From: Pseudomonas lurida
Lineage (GTDB): Bacteria; Pseudomonadota; Gammaproteobacteria; Pseudomonadales; Pseudomonadaceae
Assembly (NCBI RefSeq): GCF_013522705.1
Contig: NZ_JAAMRE010000030.1
Span: 1-64,000 of the forward strand
Length of the DNA: 64,000 nucleotides
Direction: 5' to 3'
Of the stretch, positions 18,970 to 29,045 are shown piece by piece. The first letter of the stretch is position 1; the number at the start of each line of letters is the position of its first letter. The notes under the pieces were generated by a model that did not search any database, was not told where the DNA came from, and was given only the letters and a program-made list of their open reading frames with translations. The position numbers were made by a program, and so were the translations under genes.

Positions 18970-19967
18970 ATATTCCCAGCGCCCTCACCGAGGTGTTGTT
19001 GATCGAGGATGTAAGCCAGATTGGCCACGCCCGACGCACCGCGCAGAAACTCGCCGAACACCTGGGCTTCGACGAAACCGACGCCGGCAGAGTGGCGTTG
19101 GTGGCCACCGAGCTGAGCAGCAACATCCTCAAGCATGCGGCTCACGGCCAATTGCACCTGCGCGCCACCGGCAACGGCGGTGTGGAGATGATCGCCGTGG
19201 ACCGCGGCCAGGGCTTTGACCTGGACAGCTGTCTGGTGGACGGGTTTTCCACCGGCGGCACCCAGGGCATCGGCATGGGCGCCATTTCACGGCTGGCCCA
19301 GGTGTTCGATGTGTATGCCGACCCTCGCGGCACGGCGATGCTCGCGCGTCTGTATCCACGGGCCTCCACGGCCAGCGACATTCGCTACGGGGTCAGCCAG
19401 CATTCGCTGCATGACGACCCGGCCTGTGGCGACGCCTGGCACCTGGCAATCGAACCAGGCCGTTTCAGCGTGATGGTGGCCGATGGGCTGGGCCATGGCA
19501 GCGAAGCCGAACGCGCCGCGCGGGACGGCGAACAGGTATTTGCACGCAGCGCCTTTGATGAAGCCACGCGGCTGATGGCCGACATGCATGTCGGCATGAC
19601 CGGCACCCGTGGCGGTGCGGTGGCCGTGGCGCAATACAACGCCGCGACCGGCAGCCTGCGCTTCACCGGCGTGGGCAATATCGGCGCCAGCCTGATCGGC
19701 TCCGGCAAGTCCCGTGGCCTGGCGTCCCACCCGGGCATCGTCGGCGTGCAGTTTCGCAAGGCGCAGCCGTTCGACTACGCTGAGGTCGGCGGCCAGTTGC
19801 TGATCCTGTACAGCGACGGCCTGCAGTCACGCTGGAACCTGGCCGACTACCCTGGGCTGACGCACCGCCACCCGGCTTTGATCGCCGCCATCCTGCACCG
19901 TGACTTCTGTCGCGGGCGGGATGACGTCACCGTTTTCGTGATTGCCCTGGAGGCCATCGATGGCTGA
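18960..19967 (+). CDS. RsbX/SpoIIE-like phosphatase with N-terminal GHKL domain
   Basis: The start I chose is ATG 18960, inside the end of rsbT; the longer frame from 18750 is in rsbT sequence. The 335-residue product has an N-terminal GHKL ATPase-like domain (about 10-135, with TELSSNILKHA and FSTGGTQGIGMGA) and a C-terminal PP2C-type domain (about 150-330) with metal-binding motifs VADGLGHG, YSDGLQ and RDDVTV. The fusion of a kinase-like fold to a phosphatase resembles RsbX/RsbU-like proteins. Its likely role is resetting RsbR and RsbS by dephosphorylation, with an ATP-binding regulatory part. The next gene overlaps by 8 bp. Confidence 0.85.
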   Translation: MGLNIPSALTEVLLIEDVSQIGHARRTAQKLAEHLGFDETDAGRVALVATELSSNILKHAAHGQLHLRATGNGGVEMIAVDRGQGFDLDSCLVDGFSTGGTQGIGMGAISRLAQVFDVYADPRGTAMLARLYPRASTASDIRYGVSQHSLHDDPACGDAWHLAIEPGRFSVMVADGLGHGSEAERAARDGEQVFARSAFDEATRLMADMHVGMTGTRGGAVAVAQYNAATGSLRFTGVGNIGASLIGSGKSRGLASHPGIVGVQFRKAQPFDYAEVGGQLLILYSDGLQSRWNLADYPGLTHRHPALIAAILHRDFCRGRDDVTVFVIALEAIDG

Positions 19968-20812
19968 CACCACTGCCTCGCTCGCCGCTGAGGTGCAACG
20001 CCTGCGCCAGGAAGCCGACGCCTTGCGCGCCGAGCTGGATGAAACCAACCAGGGCGTGCTGGCGCTGTATGCCGAGCTGGACACCCAGGCCGACCAACTG
20101 CGCCAGGCTTCGGACCTCAAGAGCCGTTTCCTGTCGTACATGAGCCATGAGTTCCGCACGCCGTTGGGCTCGATCCTGAGCATCACCAGCCTGCTGGACG
20201 ATGAACTCGACGGCCCGCTCAGCCCTGAGCAGCACACCCAGGTGGGCTTTATCCGCAGCTCGGCGCGGGAACTGCGCGAGATGGTCGATGACCTGCTGGA
20301 CCTGGCCAAGATCGAGGCCGGGCGCATCAGTATCTCCCCGGCCTGGTTCGACATGTTCGACCTGTTTTCGGCGCTGCGCGGCATGTTCCGGCCGATTGTC
20401 GATGCCTCGGCGGTGGACCTGATCTTCGAAGAGCCGGCCGGCCTGCCCAAGCTGTACACCGATGACAAGAAGCTCGCGCAGATCCTGCGCAACTTTATCT
20501 CCAACGCTCTGAAGTTCACGCTGCAGGGTGAGGTACGCGTGTCGGCGTGCATGGAGAACGAGCGGGAGATCCGCTTCGCGGTGCAGGACACCGGCCTGGG
20601 TATCCCGGTCGAACTGCACAGCAATCTGTTCGAGGACTTTTCCCAGATCGACTCCCCGCTGCAGAAGCGCCTGCGCGGCACCGGGCTGGGACTGTCACTG
20701 TGCAAGCGCTTCGCTCAATTGCTGGGTGGCCGGGTCGGCGTGGAGAGCAAGCCCGGCGTGGGTTCGCTGTTCTATGTGGTCATTCCTCTTTCCATCGCCA
20801 ACGAGATCGTCG

Positions 20813-20823
<11 letters not shown>
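19960..20823 (+). CDS. Cytoplasmic sensor histidine kinase
   Basis: This 287-residue protein has no membrane helix. An N-terminal coiled coil (about 8-50) leads into a HisKA domain with the phospho-acceptor in YMSHEFRTPLGSIL and a HATPase domain with NFISNALKFT, DTGLGI and GTGLGLSLCK. ATG 19960 is preceded by GGAGG, 7 bases upstream, and overlaps the end of the phosphatase gene. A soluble kinase placed after RsbRST suggests it is gated by the stressosome rather than by a periplasmic signal. Its stop overlaps the hybrid kinase gene by 11 bp. Confidence 0.88.
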
Positions 20824-22732
<1,909 letters not shown>

Positions 22733-22780
22733 TTCGGGCTTTAAGAGGCGTGGTACACAATCCCAGGGCAGGCAGGCGTC

Positions 22781-24277
22781 ATGACAGCTGGTTTCGATCC
22801 GTTGGTGCATATCGATTGGAAAACTCCCGGCGGCGAATGGCTGGCCCTGTTGCCGCCTTCCTACCCCCATATCCCTGTGCTGTGCGGCCCGGCATTCGAG
22901 GCGCTGCTGGACGAGCTGTGCAATGAAATGCCCGAGGTGTGCTTCGATGCGCTGGCCACTGCATTGGCGCGCGAGGGCTTCGACCTGTGGAACCTCGACG
23001 CCGGTGGCGACGATTACCGCCCGGTGATTGTCCCGACCGATCAGCGCGAGCGGTTTGCCCGGCATTGGCGCGAGCACAACGCAGCGCCACGCTTCACGCC
23101 GACGCTGATCGAAGCGCAAACACCGCCCGCGCGCCCACCCAGGCGCAGCAAGCTCAAGTGGCTGCAGGACGTGCACGACTACCCCGGCCCGACCTCTGTG
23201 CACGCGTACAACTACCGCAACGGCTGGGCCGCGATTACCGAGCAGGACGAAGACCGCTGGCTGTGCTTCCTGATTGATTACAACCCCTGGCCACCCACCG
23301 AGCAGGACATGCTCGAAGCCCGCGATGACGGCGTGGACGGCGCCGATCTGCAACTTATCGATGCCAACGTTCAACACAGCCTGTGGAAGCGTCAGGTGAC
23401 GCGCGGCGCGTACGGTTCGGATGACCGCTATCAGTACGAGATCCGCCAGGGTGATGCTGTGGAGGGTTTCGGGCCTGCCCAGATCCAATGGCCGGCGTTT
23501 GAAGAGCCCTGCGTGGTGGTCGATGGGCAGATATACGAGCGTCAACGCCTCTACGACCCCGAGCCGTTGACGCGGATCTGGCGCATCACCGCGCAGACCA
23601 GCGAGGTCATTTTCGAACACCCGGATGAACTGACCCTCTTGCCTATCGGGCCCAACCGTTTGCTGTTTATGCAGCACAACGGCCCGCAGTGCTGGATCTG
23701 CAACCAAGCCCCCGCGCAACACGCCGTCATCGCCGCCAAACCGTTGCCGGCTGAGGGTTATCAGTTGCGCGCGGCCACAGCGTACCTGGAAGGCGACGAG
23801 GTACTGTTGTTCAGCGAAGGCACACGGCCCAACCGCGAACACTCGGGCTATCAGGAAACCGTGCTGCTGGCGTGGCGCTTCAACTTCATCACCGGCGCCA
23901 GCACCCGTGCAGTCCTGGACGGCTTCGGCAGCGAACTGCGCCAGGACACGCGCCTGCTGACCACGCAACCCAAGCAGGTCATCACCCTGCGCACCTTTCA
24001 TGGGCAACTGCACGTCGCCCGCGGCCATGGCGATTGGTGGGTGTGGAATTACCACACGCAAACCTTCGGCACGCACACGCTGGCGTGGTTCTGGAACCAG
24101 CGCAGCAATGACGTGCTGAAACTGTCCTCCAAAGACATCCCGCGAGTGAAACCGCAGATTCGTTACGTAGCGGCGCAGGATCGGTATCTGGCGTTCGAAA
24201 CGGAATATGTGGCGCGACTGCCGGAGTTTGCGCAGATGGTGGAGGTTTTGGGGAGTGAGGGGTTAGTGTTTGAGTGA
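22781..24277 (+). CDS. Hypothetical protein (498 aa)
   Basis: This soluble protein begins MTAGFDPLVHIDWKTPGGEW and is rich in Trp and aromatic residues. Repeated segments such as NGWAAITEQDEDRWLCF, TRIWRITAQTSEVIFEH and HGQLHVARGHGDWWVWNY suggest a beta-propeller-like architecture. There is no signal peptide or membrane segment. It starts 48 bp after the hybrid kinase gene but has its own GGCAGG site. It borders the tandem islands, and the tRNA-like repeat at 24382 lies about 100 bp beyond its stop. I do not recognise the family. Confidence 0.75.
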   Translation: MTAGFDPLVHIDWKTPGGEWLALLPPSYPHIPVLCGPAFEALLDELCNEMPEVCFDALATALAREGFDLWNLDAGGDDYRPVIVPTDQRERFARHWREHNAAPRFTPTLIEAQTPPARPPRRSKLKWLQDVHDYPGPTSVHAYNYRNGWAAITEQDEDRWLCFLIDYNPWPPTEQDMLEARDDGVDGADLQLIDANVQHSLWKRQVTRGAYGSDDRYQYEIRQGDAVEGFGPAQIQWPAFEEPCVVVDGQIYERQRLYDPEPLTRIWRITAQTSEVIFEHPDELTLLPIGPNRLLFMQHNGPQCWICNQAPAQHAVIAAKPLPAEGYQLRAATAYLEGDEVLLFSEGTRPNREHSGYQETVLLAWRFNFITGASTRAVLDGFGSELRQDTRLLTTQPKQVITLRTFHGQLHVARGHGDWWVWNYHTQTFGTHTLAWFWNQRSNDVLKLSSKDIPRVKPQIRYVAAQDRYLAFETEYVARLPEFAQMVEVLGSEGLVFE

Positions 24278-24336
24278 AGGACGCCGGTACCCGCACCGGA
24301 CACAACCCACCTCTACGATGAAGCCATCTGAAACGC

Positions 24337-24374
24337 AAAAGCCCCTGAAAGGGTTAAACCTTTCAGGGGCTTTT
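24337..24374. terminator. Hairpin terminator next to distal att copy
   Basis: AAAAGCCCCTGAAAGG pairs with CCTTTCAGGGGCTTTT around the loop GTTAAA. The A-rich and T-rich flanks make it work on both strands. It ends transcription from the 22781 gene. It probably was the original terminator of the tRNA-Ser gene before island insertion, since it sits directly beyond the distal tRNA fragment. Confidence 0.88.
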
Positions 24375-24381
24375 GGTTATT

Positions 24382-24410
24382 CAATAATGGCGGAGAGATA
24401 GGGATCGAAC
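24382..24410 (-). repeat. Distal attachment-site copy (tRNA-Ser 3' end)
   Basis: Twenty-nine bases match the 3' end of the tRNA-Ser(CGA) gene at 37581-37610, with a single base missing (GGGATCGAAC versus GGGATTCGAAC). The acceptor stem and CCA end are preserved here. It marks the outer end of the tandem island array, so the segment 24382-26759 lies between two att copies. Confidence 0.85.
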
Positions 24411-24915
24411 GCCACGCCGACGATGTTGAACCGTGCGGCCGGTTCGCCGAGGCGTGTGGCGACGACTTTTGGTGTCTGCGCGGATCATGTCCACCACGAC
24501 ACGGGTTTTGTATTCGTGGATTTCGTCCAGCAACGCGATAGGCGGACGCGCCGTCGTCGGCGCTGATTGGGCGGAATAAACTGCCAAAGGCGAAGTGGGC
24601 CAGGCTCAAGACCTTTTCGCCGCAACCGGATTTCTCCAGGCGCTCGGCCTGCAATGCGGATTGGTCGACCATCGAAACCGCGTCGCGAAACAGGATCATC
24701 GCTTGGTGTTTTTTTTGGTCGCGGCTGCGTAGATCTCGGCGCGGGCTTCGGCGTCCGAGGTCATACCGTAGAGGCCGATACCGGCGGCCAGCGGCGACTT
24801 GCCGGAGCCTTTGGCGGTCGATGTAGGCGGTGCGGAAGCGGCGGAAACCGTCTGAGCCTTTCCAGCCAAATAGACTATCGACAACGAAGGATTGCCAGGA
24901 CAGCAGCAGAGTTGG
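24408..24915 (-). pseudogene. Frameshifted phage terminase large subunit (terL) remnant
   Basis: Reading the minus strand while shifting frame at least three times gives a terminase large subunit. LSWQSFVVDSLFGWKGSDGF comes first, then the Walker A segment GSGKSPLAAGIGLYG, then AMILFRDAVSMVDQSALQAE, then the Walker B segment IALLDEIHEYK and VVVDMIRADTK. The frameshifts fall near 24820, 24700 and 24550. The 3' half of the gene is missing; the coding sequence runs into the tRNA-like repeat at 24410. The gene is dead. It shows that a tailed prophage once sat here. Confidence 0.75.
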
Positions 24916-24929
24916 CCGTCGATTGTGCA

Positions 24930-25110
24930 GCCGAGAATTACGCCGGATTTTTCGAAGCGTTGTTTGTGGGCGTCGTTATGGGGTTGGATGTGGTCGACGA
25001 CCGATGCTTGGGTGATACGGCCGTGGCGCTCGCATTCGGCGCACAGCGGGTGATGTCTTAACCAGCCGAGGCGAGCCTGCTGCCAACGGTAGCCGTAGCC
25101 GCGCTGGGGG
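24930..25110 (-). pseudogene. Truncated phage HNH endonuclease remnant
   Basis: The minus strand reads WLRHHPLCAECERHG, then ITQASVVDHIQPHNDAH, the first Cys pair and the HNH core of the small HNH endonucleases found next to phage terminase genes. The second Cys pair and the C-terminal half are missing, and the sequence passes into the terL remnant. The order HNH then terL is the usual phage packaging order, supporting both calls. Confidence 0.68.
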
Positions 25111-25345
25111 GATGTGTTAATTCATCCTCGTCGCGTCGGGGGGATTTTGGCACCGGCGAAGCGTTCAGCCAGATTGCGCGCCTTGTCGACGCCGGTAGCC
25201 CAACCATGCCCCCACGAACGCTGCCGCCTCTTGTGGGAGCTCTAGCAGGCTTAGCCCAGAGAGGATTGCCAGAGTGGTGCAGCCACAGTTGAGCCCGCCA
25301 TGCGAGGGCAACGGCCCAAGCGGTGGGGTCTTTACTGGATGGCAT
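25111..25345 (-). pseudogene. Possible further phage gene remnant
   Basis: An ATG at 25345 with a good GGAGGACTG site starts MPSSKDPTAWAVALAW, continuing AQLWLHHSGNP. After about 35 residues the reading frame that best fits a hydrophobic small phage protein changes to LELPQEAAAFVGAWLGYRR, suggesting a frameshift. It lies just upstream of the HNH remnant on the same strand, where small phage genes often sit. The family is not recognised, so this is a weak call. Confidence 0.35.
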
Positions 25346-25462
25346 ATCGACAGTCCTCCGATACATCAAGACTCGTAAAAAACCAGTTACAACTCATCGG
25401 CTGCACGCTGACGTATACGGGCTTAGCATTGCCGAAAACTAAGCCAATGGCGTACATTAGCT

Positions 25463-25777
25463 ATGATTTTCATTGAGACCCCAACCTTCACGCGCCGTGT
25501 GAAAGAATTGATTGATGACGATGCCTACACTGTTTTTCAGCGTGCATTGATGCTTAACCCGTCCGCAGGTGACGTGATCGAAGGCACCGGTGGAATTCGT
25601 AAAGCTCGAATTGCTGCGAAGGGCCATGGCAAACAAGGTGGAGCCCGGGTGATCTACTACCACTTCGTCTCGATGTCGCAGATTATTCTGTTGATGATCT
25701 ACCCGAAGAATGAACAGCACGACCTGACCAGCGACGAACGCAAAGCGTTGAAGGCTGCAATCGAACACTGGAGATAA
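25463..25777 (+). CDS. RelE/HigB-type toxin
   Basis: This 104-residue protein begins MIFIETPTFTRRVKELIDDD and contains GGIRKARIAAKGHGKQGGAR and VIYYHFVSMSQIILLMIYPKNE, the fold pattern of RelE-superfamily mRNA interferases of the HigB2/YgjM-like group. The antitoxin gene follows after 2 bases, a toxin-first order usual for HigBA. Such toxins cleave mRNA on the ribosome when the antitoxin is degraded. It lies inside the distal island and probably stabilises it. Confidence 0.88.
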   Translation: MIFIETPTFTRRVKELIDDDAYTVFQRALMLNPSAGDVIEGTGGIRKARIAAKGHGKQGGARVIYYHFVSMSQIILLMIYPKNEQHDLTSDERKALKAAIEHWR

Positions 25778-25779
25778 TC

Positions 25780-26067
25780 ATGAGCAAATTTTTTGACGAG
25801 CTGATGGGAAGCGTGCAGGAAATGAACGAAATCCTACGAGGTGAGCGTCAGCCTTCGCGCGAATTCCACGTTGATGCGCTACAGGTCAAAGAGATTCGCA
25901 AAGCAACGGGCCTGACTCAAGCCAAGTTTGCCGCACTGATTGATGTGCAACTCGGAACCTTACGCAATTGGGAGCAGGGACGGCGCGAGCCTACTGGCCC
26001 AGCAAAAGCACTGCTTAAGGCCATTCACAACGATCCAGTACATGTGCTGAACGCATTGGCGGGTTGA
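25780..26067 (+). CDS. Xre-family antitoxin (NadS/HigA type)
   Basis: This 95-residue protein has an N-terminal toxin-binding part (about 1-40) and a C-terminal helix-turn-helix (about 42-90: LQVKEIRKATGLTQAKFAAL, then GTLRNWEQGRREPTGPAKAL). The motif with WEQGRREP is characteristic of the NadS-like antitoxins paired with RelE/HigB toxins. It should bind its toxin and repress the promoter upstream of 25463. It starts 3 bases after the toxin stop. Confidence 0.88.
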   Translation: MSKFFDELMGSVQEMNEILRGERQPSREFHVDALQVKEIRKATGLTQAKFAALIDVQLGTLRNWEQGRREPTGPAKALLKAIHNDPVHVLNALAG

Positions 26068-26229
26068 GCAATGAGCTTGCAAGGTGTCTAAAGAATCCGG
26101 GGCGATTCAGGGGCAGCCAGTGAGCCACCCCAGAGCTCCAATATTTGCCGATTTAAAAAGGGTGCAAATTCGGTTTTCTATACGCGTACTAAGCGCATTT
26201 CCGCCTTCGCTGATTCAGCAGCTTTTTTC

Positions 26230-26457
26230 CTACTTCTTCAACCATGCTTTAAACGTGTAGAACGCCTTCCCGCTGGGTGAAAGGAAGCTTGCAGCGTATT
26301 CGTTTTCCTGGAACACCCGCACCTTCATTCCGGAGCTGATGCGGCACTTGCCGTCACTGACCATCTTATTCGCGCCGTCCTCATCCCCGTCTTGAGCAAA
26401 GGCCCCGAATTCGTCTAGCGACTTTTGGCTACCGCAGTAGATGTATTCCTTTTTTGG
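26230..26457 (-). pseudogene. 3' fragment of a small secreted-protein gene
   Basis: The minus strand is open from just after a stop near 26458 to a TAG at 26230, giving EYIYCGSQKSLDEFGAFAQD and, at the end, SPSGKAFYTFKAWLKK. There is no start codon or signal peptide at its 5' end, where one would expect both; the sequence meets the DUF1508-like fragment instead. It therefore looks like the C-terminal two-thirds of a small Cys-containing exported protein, joined by recombination. Confidence 0.45.
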
Positions 26458-26645
26458 GTGAGGTTACGTATCCGTGCTACTGGCAGAAAAAAGACAATTC
26501 TAGGCAGTGGTACTGGATCTATTACGCCAAGAATGGAGAGGAAATCGCTCGGAGCAGTGAGAGCTACGTGAATCGTTCAGACTGCACGCATTCCATCAAT
26601 CTGATGCAAAATTCAACTGCATCAAAGATCTTCTACACAGAGTAA
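26454..26645 (+). CDS. DUF1508 (YegP-like) domain protein, probably truncated
   Basis: The 63-residue frame starts at a TTG and contains RQWYWIYYAKNGEEIARSSE and SYVNRSDCTHSINLM, the single repeat of the DUF1508/YegP domain (aromatic-NGE-IA-S-E-Y pattern). YegP proteins carry two such repeats; here there is one. The absence of an ATG and of a ribosome binding site, together with the abutting fragment on the other strand, suggests it lost its 5' end. Expression is doubtful. Confidence 0.5.
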   Translation: MGEVTYPCYWQKKDNSRQWYWIYYAKNGEEIARSSESYVNRSDCTHSINLMQNSTASKIFYTE

Positions 26646-26690
26646 ACAGAGATAAGAGATGGGTAGAAATACTGGGTAGAATCGGAAAAC

Positions 26691-26730
26691 AAAAAGCCCC
26701 GTAACTCATTGAATTACAGGGCTTTTTAAA
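26691..26730. terminator. Hairpin terminator next to middle att copy
   Basis: AAAAAGCCCCGTAA pairs with TTACAGGGCTTTTT around CTCATTGAA, with one mismatch. It is homologous to the tRNA-Ser terminator at 37535-37572 (same GTAA/TTAC core), supporting the view that this att copy carries an older tRNA 3' flank. Confidence 0.85.
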
Positions 26731-26759
26731 TAATGACGGAGAGATAGGGATTCGAACCC
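26730..26759 (-). repeat. Middle attachment-site copy (tRNA-Ser 3' end)
   Basis: The 22 bases from 26738 to 26759 are identical to the tRNA-Ser(CGA) 3' end at 37591-37612, and the flanking AATAATG is shared with one mismatch (the CCA end reads TCA). It separates the two tandem islands and is the left end of the larger one. Confidence 0.88.
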
Positions 26760-26852
26760 GACCAGCACACCTCACAACCCGCTCAAGGCCGCAATTATAT
26801 TGGGTTTTGAGTAGGCTGCAAGGACAGAAACGGCCTACAGCGGCCCACGTTA

Positions 26853-26871
26853 TGCCCTAAATTTGCCCTAA
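26853..26871 (+). promoter_or_regulatory. Paired TGCCCTAA repeats, left end (candidate integrase arm sites)
   Basis: Two direct copies of TGCCCTAA begin at 26853 and 26864, one helical turn (11 bp) apart and about 95 bp inside the left island end. The same pair with identical spacing occurs near the right end (37499-37517). That placement is what arm-type integrase binding sites look like. Binding has not been shown. Confidence 0.55.
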
Positions 26872-26969
26872 GCAGACAGAGCTTATCGAGCCGCTTTGTA
26901 TGCCTTAGTGCCATTGCGTCATCCGCTACGATGCAATCAAATCTCGAATCGACCTACGGCATTCGAGAA

Positions 26970-27599
26970 TCAGCGCGGGGACCAGTAGGTTTGGCCCTTG
27001 GATATCATCCCCGGTGTTCGCCCAAAACGTGCTGCCAGTGTGGCAGCCATAACCGAATCCATGGTTTCCAGGTGGGGAATCATCATGGCCACATACGACT
27101 CAAAAGTCGGATGTTTGGTCCAATAGCCGTCCGTGACTGCGCTGTGAAGCGAACGGTCGAACCAGCTACGAGTGATCATAAGCAAACCATCAACTCGATC
27201 TGCCTCATTCTCCCCACGGCGCATCTGCTCGTATCCATCCTGCTTCATCCGCTCACGCTCGGTATAGGTCCCAGGTCGGTACCCTAGCTTATTCTCGGCC
27301 TCCAATAATCGCTCGTGGACATCACGGTGCGATTTTTGATCAGGCTTATAGTCGGCAGCAAAACGGTAATCACAGAATAAACAGTGACTTACACTGTTTG
27401 GGCCATCGGGTGTGGCGACATGCTGATTGATAAGTCGGTCGAACCAGCGATTCAGCTCGTGAAAATTTCGAGCACCGCACAGCTCAACTGCTGCTTTATC
27501 CAAGCGCTGAGCATGTGATAGTTCAGGGGCGGTAGCTTTGAGCTGCTTGGCGAGACGCTTGACGCATCGGACGTCAGCGTAAGTAAGGGCGTGTTTCAT
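26970..27599 (-). CDS. Hypothetical protein with possible zinc finger (209 aa)
   Basis: The protein begins MKHALTYADVRCVKRLAKQL. A middle segment has HCLFCDYRF followed by a His pair (SHRDVHERLL), which looks like a C2H2-type zinc site. The N-terminal part (SHAQRLDKAAVELCGARNFH) resembles the short region found in plasmid or phage-encoded glyoxalase-like DUF proteins, but I cannot name it. There is no signal peptide. It is the first gene inside the left end of the large island and reads towards the att site. Confidence 0.65.
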   Translation of the reverse strand: MKHALTYADVRCVKRLAKQLKATAPELSHAQRLDKAAVELCGARNFHELNRWFDRLINQHVATPDGPNSVSHCLFCDYRFAADYKPDQKSHRDVHERLLEAENKLGYRPGTYTERERMKQDGYEQMRRGENEADRVDGLLMITRSWFDRSLHSAVTDGYWTKHPTFESYVAMMIPHLETMDSVMAATLAARFGRTPGMISKGQTYWSPR

Positions 27600-28184
27600 G
27601 TCAGCCTCCAGGGCCAGGCCTAGTGTCCACTACGAGAACCCAATACAGGGCAGTTGTTACGGTCACGGTAGAGCGTGAGCTTTGCCTTTGTGGACGGCCG
27701 GCACCTACCGGGTGCCTTCACAACATTACGACAAACACTTCTTAAAATGCAAATCTTCAGCGCGCCGAGAGTCAGCGAGTCAGCAAGGTGAAGTCAATTG
27801 AATAACGCCCCCCATTGTGTAGGGGTATCTAGGGGATATCGAGGGAACGCCCCGTGGTTTCTCCCCTCAACGACTGTTTGGACAGCCGTGCACAAATGCC
27901 TAATAGGCATTGAATAGTATGGATTGGAATACGGTTTGCCCCACTCGTGCGGCTCCGAAGTCGCCCTCACACCACCCAATGATAGATTAGACAGATCAAT
28001 CGCCGCGCAAACCGTTTTGCTTAATTTGAAGGCTTCGGTACGCCGCCCTTGCAGTAAATATCTAGCAAGCGTAGGACGTTTTTTTAAGCCGCGTGGGCTG
28101 GCCGACAATCTGTGAATTCAGTTTTAGCACTCGCTTTTTAAGCTATTTCATGTAAGACAAAATCTCATAAATACCAACTCAAAC
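27600..28184. other. Island intergenic region, no supported gene
   Basis: No convincing gene is seen on either strand. A 104-codon minus-strand frame exists but starts at TTG without a ribosome binding site and resembles nothing. The region becomes AT-rich towards 28150. The short palindrome GCCTAATAGGC around 27898 is the only visible structure. Confidence 0.5.
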
Positions 28185-29045
28185 TCATATAATTATTTGT
28201 TGCTGCTCATGGCCATATTTTTTAACAAAACGATCAATTGTAGATGAATTATGATCTGTGAAAACTCTATTCCGGGCCGCCCTTACAATTCCGCGATTAA
28301 ACCTTCTTGTTTCACTAGGACTCTGCTTAAATACCTCTATGGTTTTTTTACCACGAGGAGTACACACCAGTGCGAGATCTTTCCGCAGACTAATCATCAA
28401 CTCTCCCATTGGATGCCCCGGCCCCATACCTGCACGCCCTCCAATTACAACTGGATTATCGGATGTCATAAAACTGATATTGTCAGCTGGTATAAAAAAC
28501 TGCCAATTCTTACTCAAAACACTTTCGCTAATTATTTGACCCATTTCGAGCATTGGACGCAAGGAGACCCAGTCCTTTGCTTCAGCCGTTAAACCGTGAT
28601 TATCTATCAAATCCGAAATCTTATCATTATCCTTGGCTACTTCAGACAGTGCCATCTTCGCAATCCAAGAATAGAGTTGATTGATACCATCTCGAAAGTT
28701 CGGAACCCTTGTCAGGCTTAGCCCAATAAAGTAGGCAATCTTCCCTTTATCCTCATCAGACAGGAGGACTCTACGACCTGGTACAACTTCTAGACTCTGG
28801 ATTATGAGCGGCAGCTCATTATCCACGGTCTCAGCAAATGCTTTTTCTAATGAATCTATATCTTGCTCGCCAGACTCCGTCTCTTGCGAGTAGTAGCAAT
28901 CAATGTAGGCCACCGATTTTACAGATTTTCTGCTCGGCCGATATCCGCTTCGCTTATCGTAAACCCAAATAAATGGCGAGCCAGTACTCTCAGAGAATCC
29001 CTTCAGATATGCCTGTGGTACGAAATGCTGCCTGACTGTTACCAA
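28185..29045 (-). CDS. DUF4238 domain protein
   Basis: The 286-residue protein begins MVTVRQHFVPQAYLKGFSES; HFVPQAYLKGF is the signature of the DUF4238 family, and the later FMTSDNPVVIGG segment also fits. The function of this family is unknown. Members are frequently carried on genomic islands near phage and defence genes. There is no signal peptide. The gene is clearly more AT-rich than the chromosome, consistent with acquisition with the island. Its upstream region, 29046-29345, holds no gene. Confidence 0.85.
   Translation of the reverse strand: MVTVRQHFVPQAYLKGFSESTGSPFIWVYDKRSGYRPSRKSVKSVAYIDCYYSQETESGEQDIDSLEKAFAETVDNELPLIIQSLEVVPGRRVLLSDEDKGKIAYFIGLSLTRVPNFRDGINQLYSWIAKMALSEVAKDNDKISDLIDNHGLTAEAKDWVSLRPMLEMGQIISESVLSKNWQFFIPADNISFMTSDNPVVIGGRAGMGPGHPMGELMISLRKDLALVCTPRGKKTIEVFKQSPSETRRFNRGIVRAARNRVFTDHNSSTIDRFVKKYGHEQQQIII

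Larger units (their letters stand above)
24382..26759. mobile_element. Distal tandem island remnant at tRNA-Ser(CGA), about 2.4 kb
   Basis: The segment is bounded by two partial copies of the tRNA-Ser 3' end (24382-24410 and 26730-26759). It contains decayed phage genes (terL and HNH), a possible further phage remnant, a toxin-antitoxin pair and two gene fragments. There is no integrase, so it depends on another element for movement or is fixed. The toxin-antitoxin pair may have helped to keep it. It is the left partner of a tandem array with the larger island to its right. Confidence 0.7.

Noticed and set aside
25225-25250. Possible REP fragment (CTTGTGGGAGCTC)
   Set aside because: Only about 9 bases match the REP consensus and there is no inverted partner.
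27794-28108. 104-codon minus-strand frame in the island
   Set aside because: TTG start without RBS, no domain, irregular composition.
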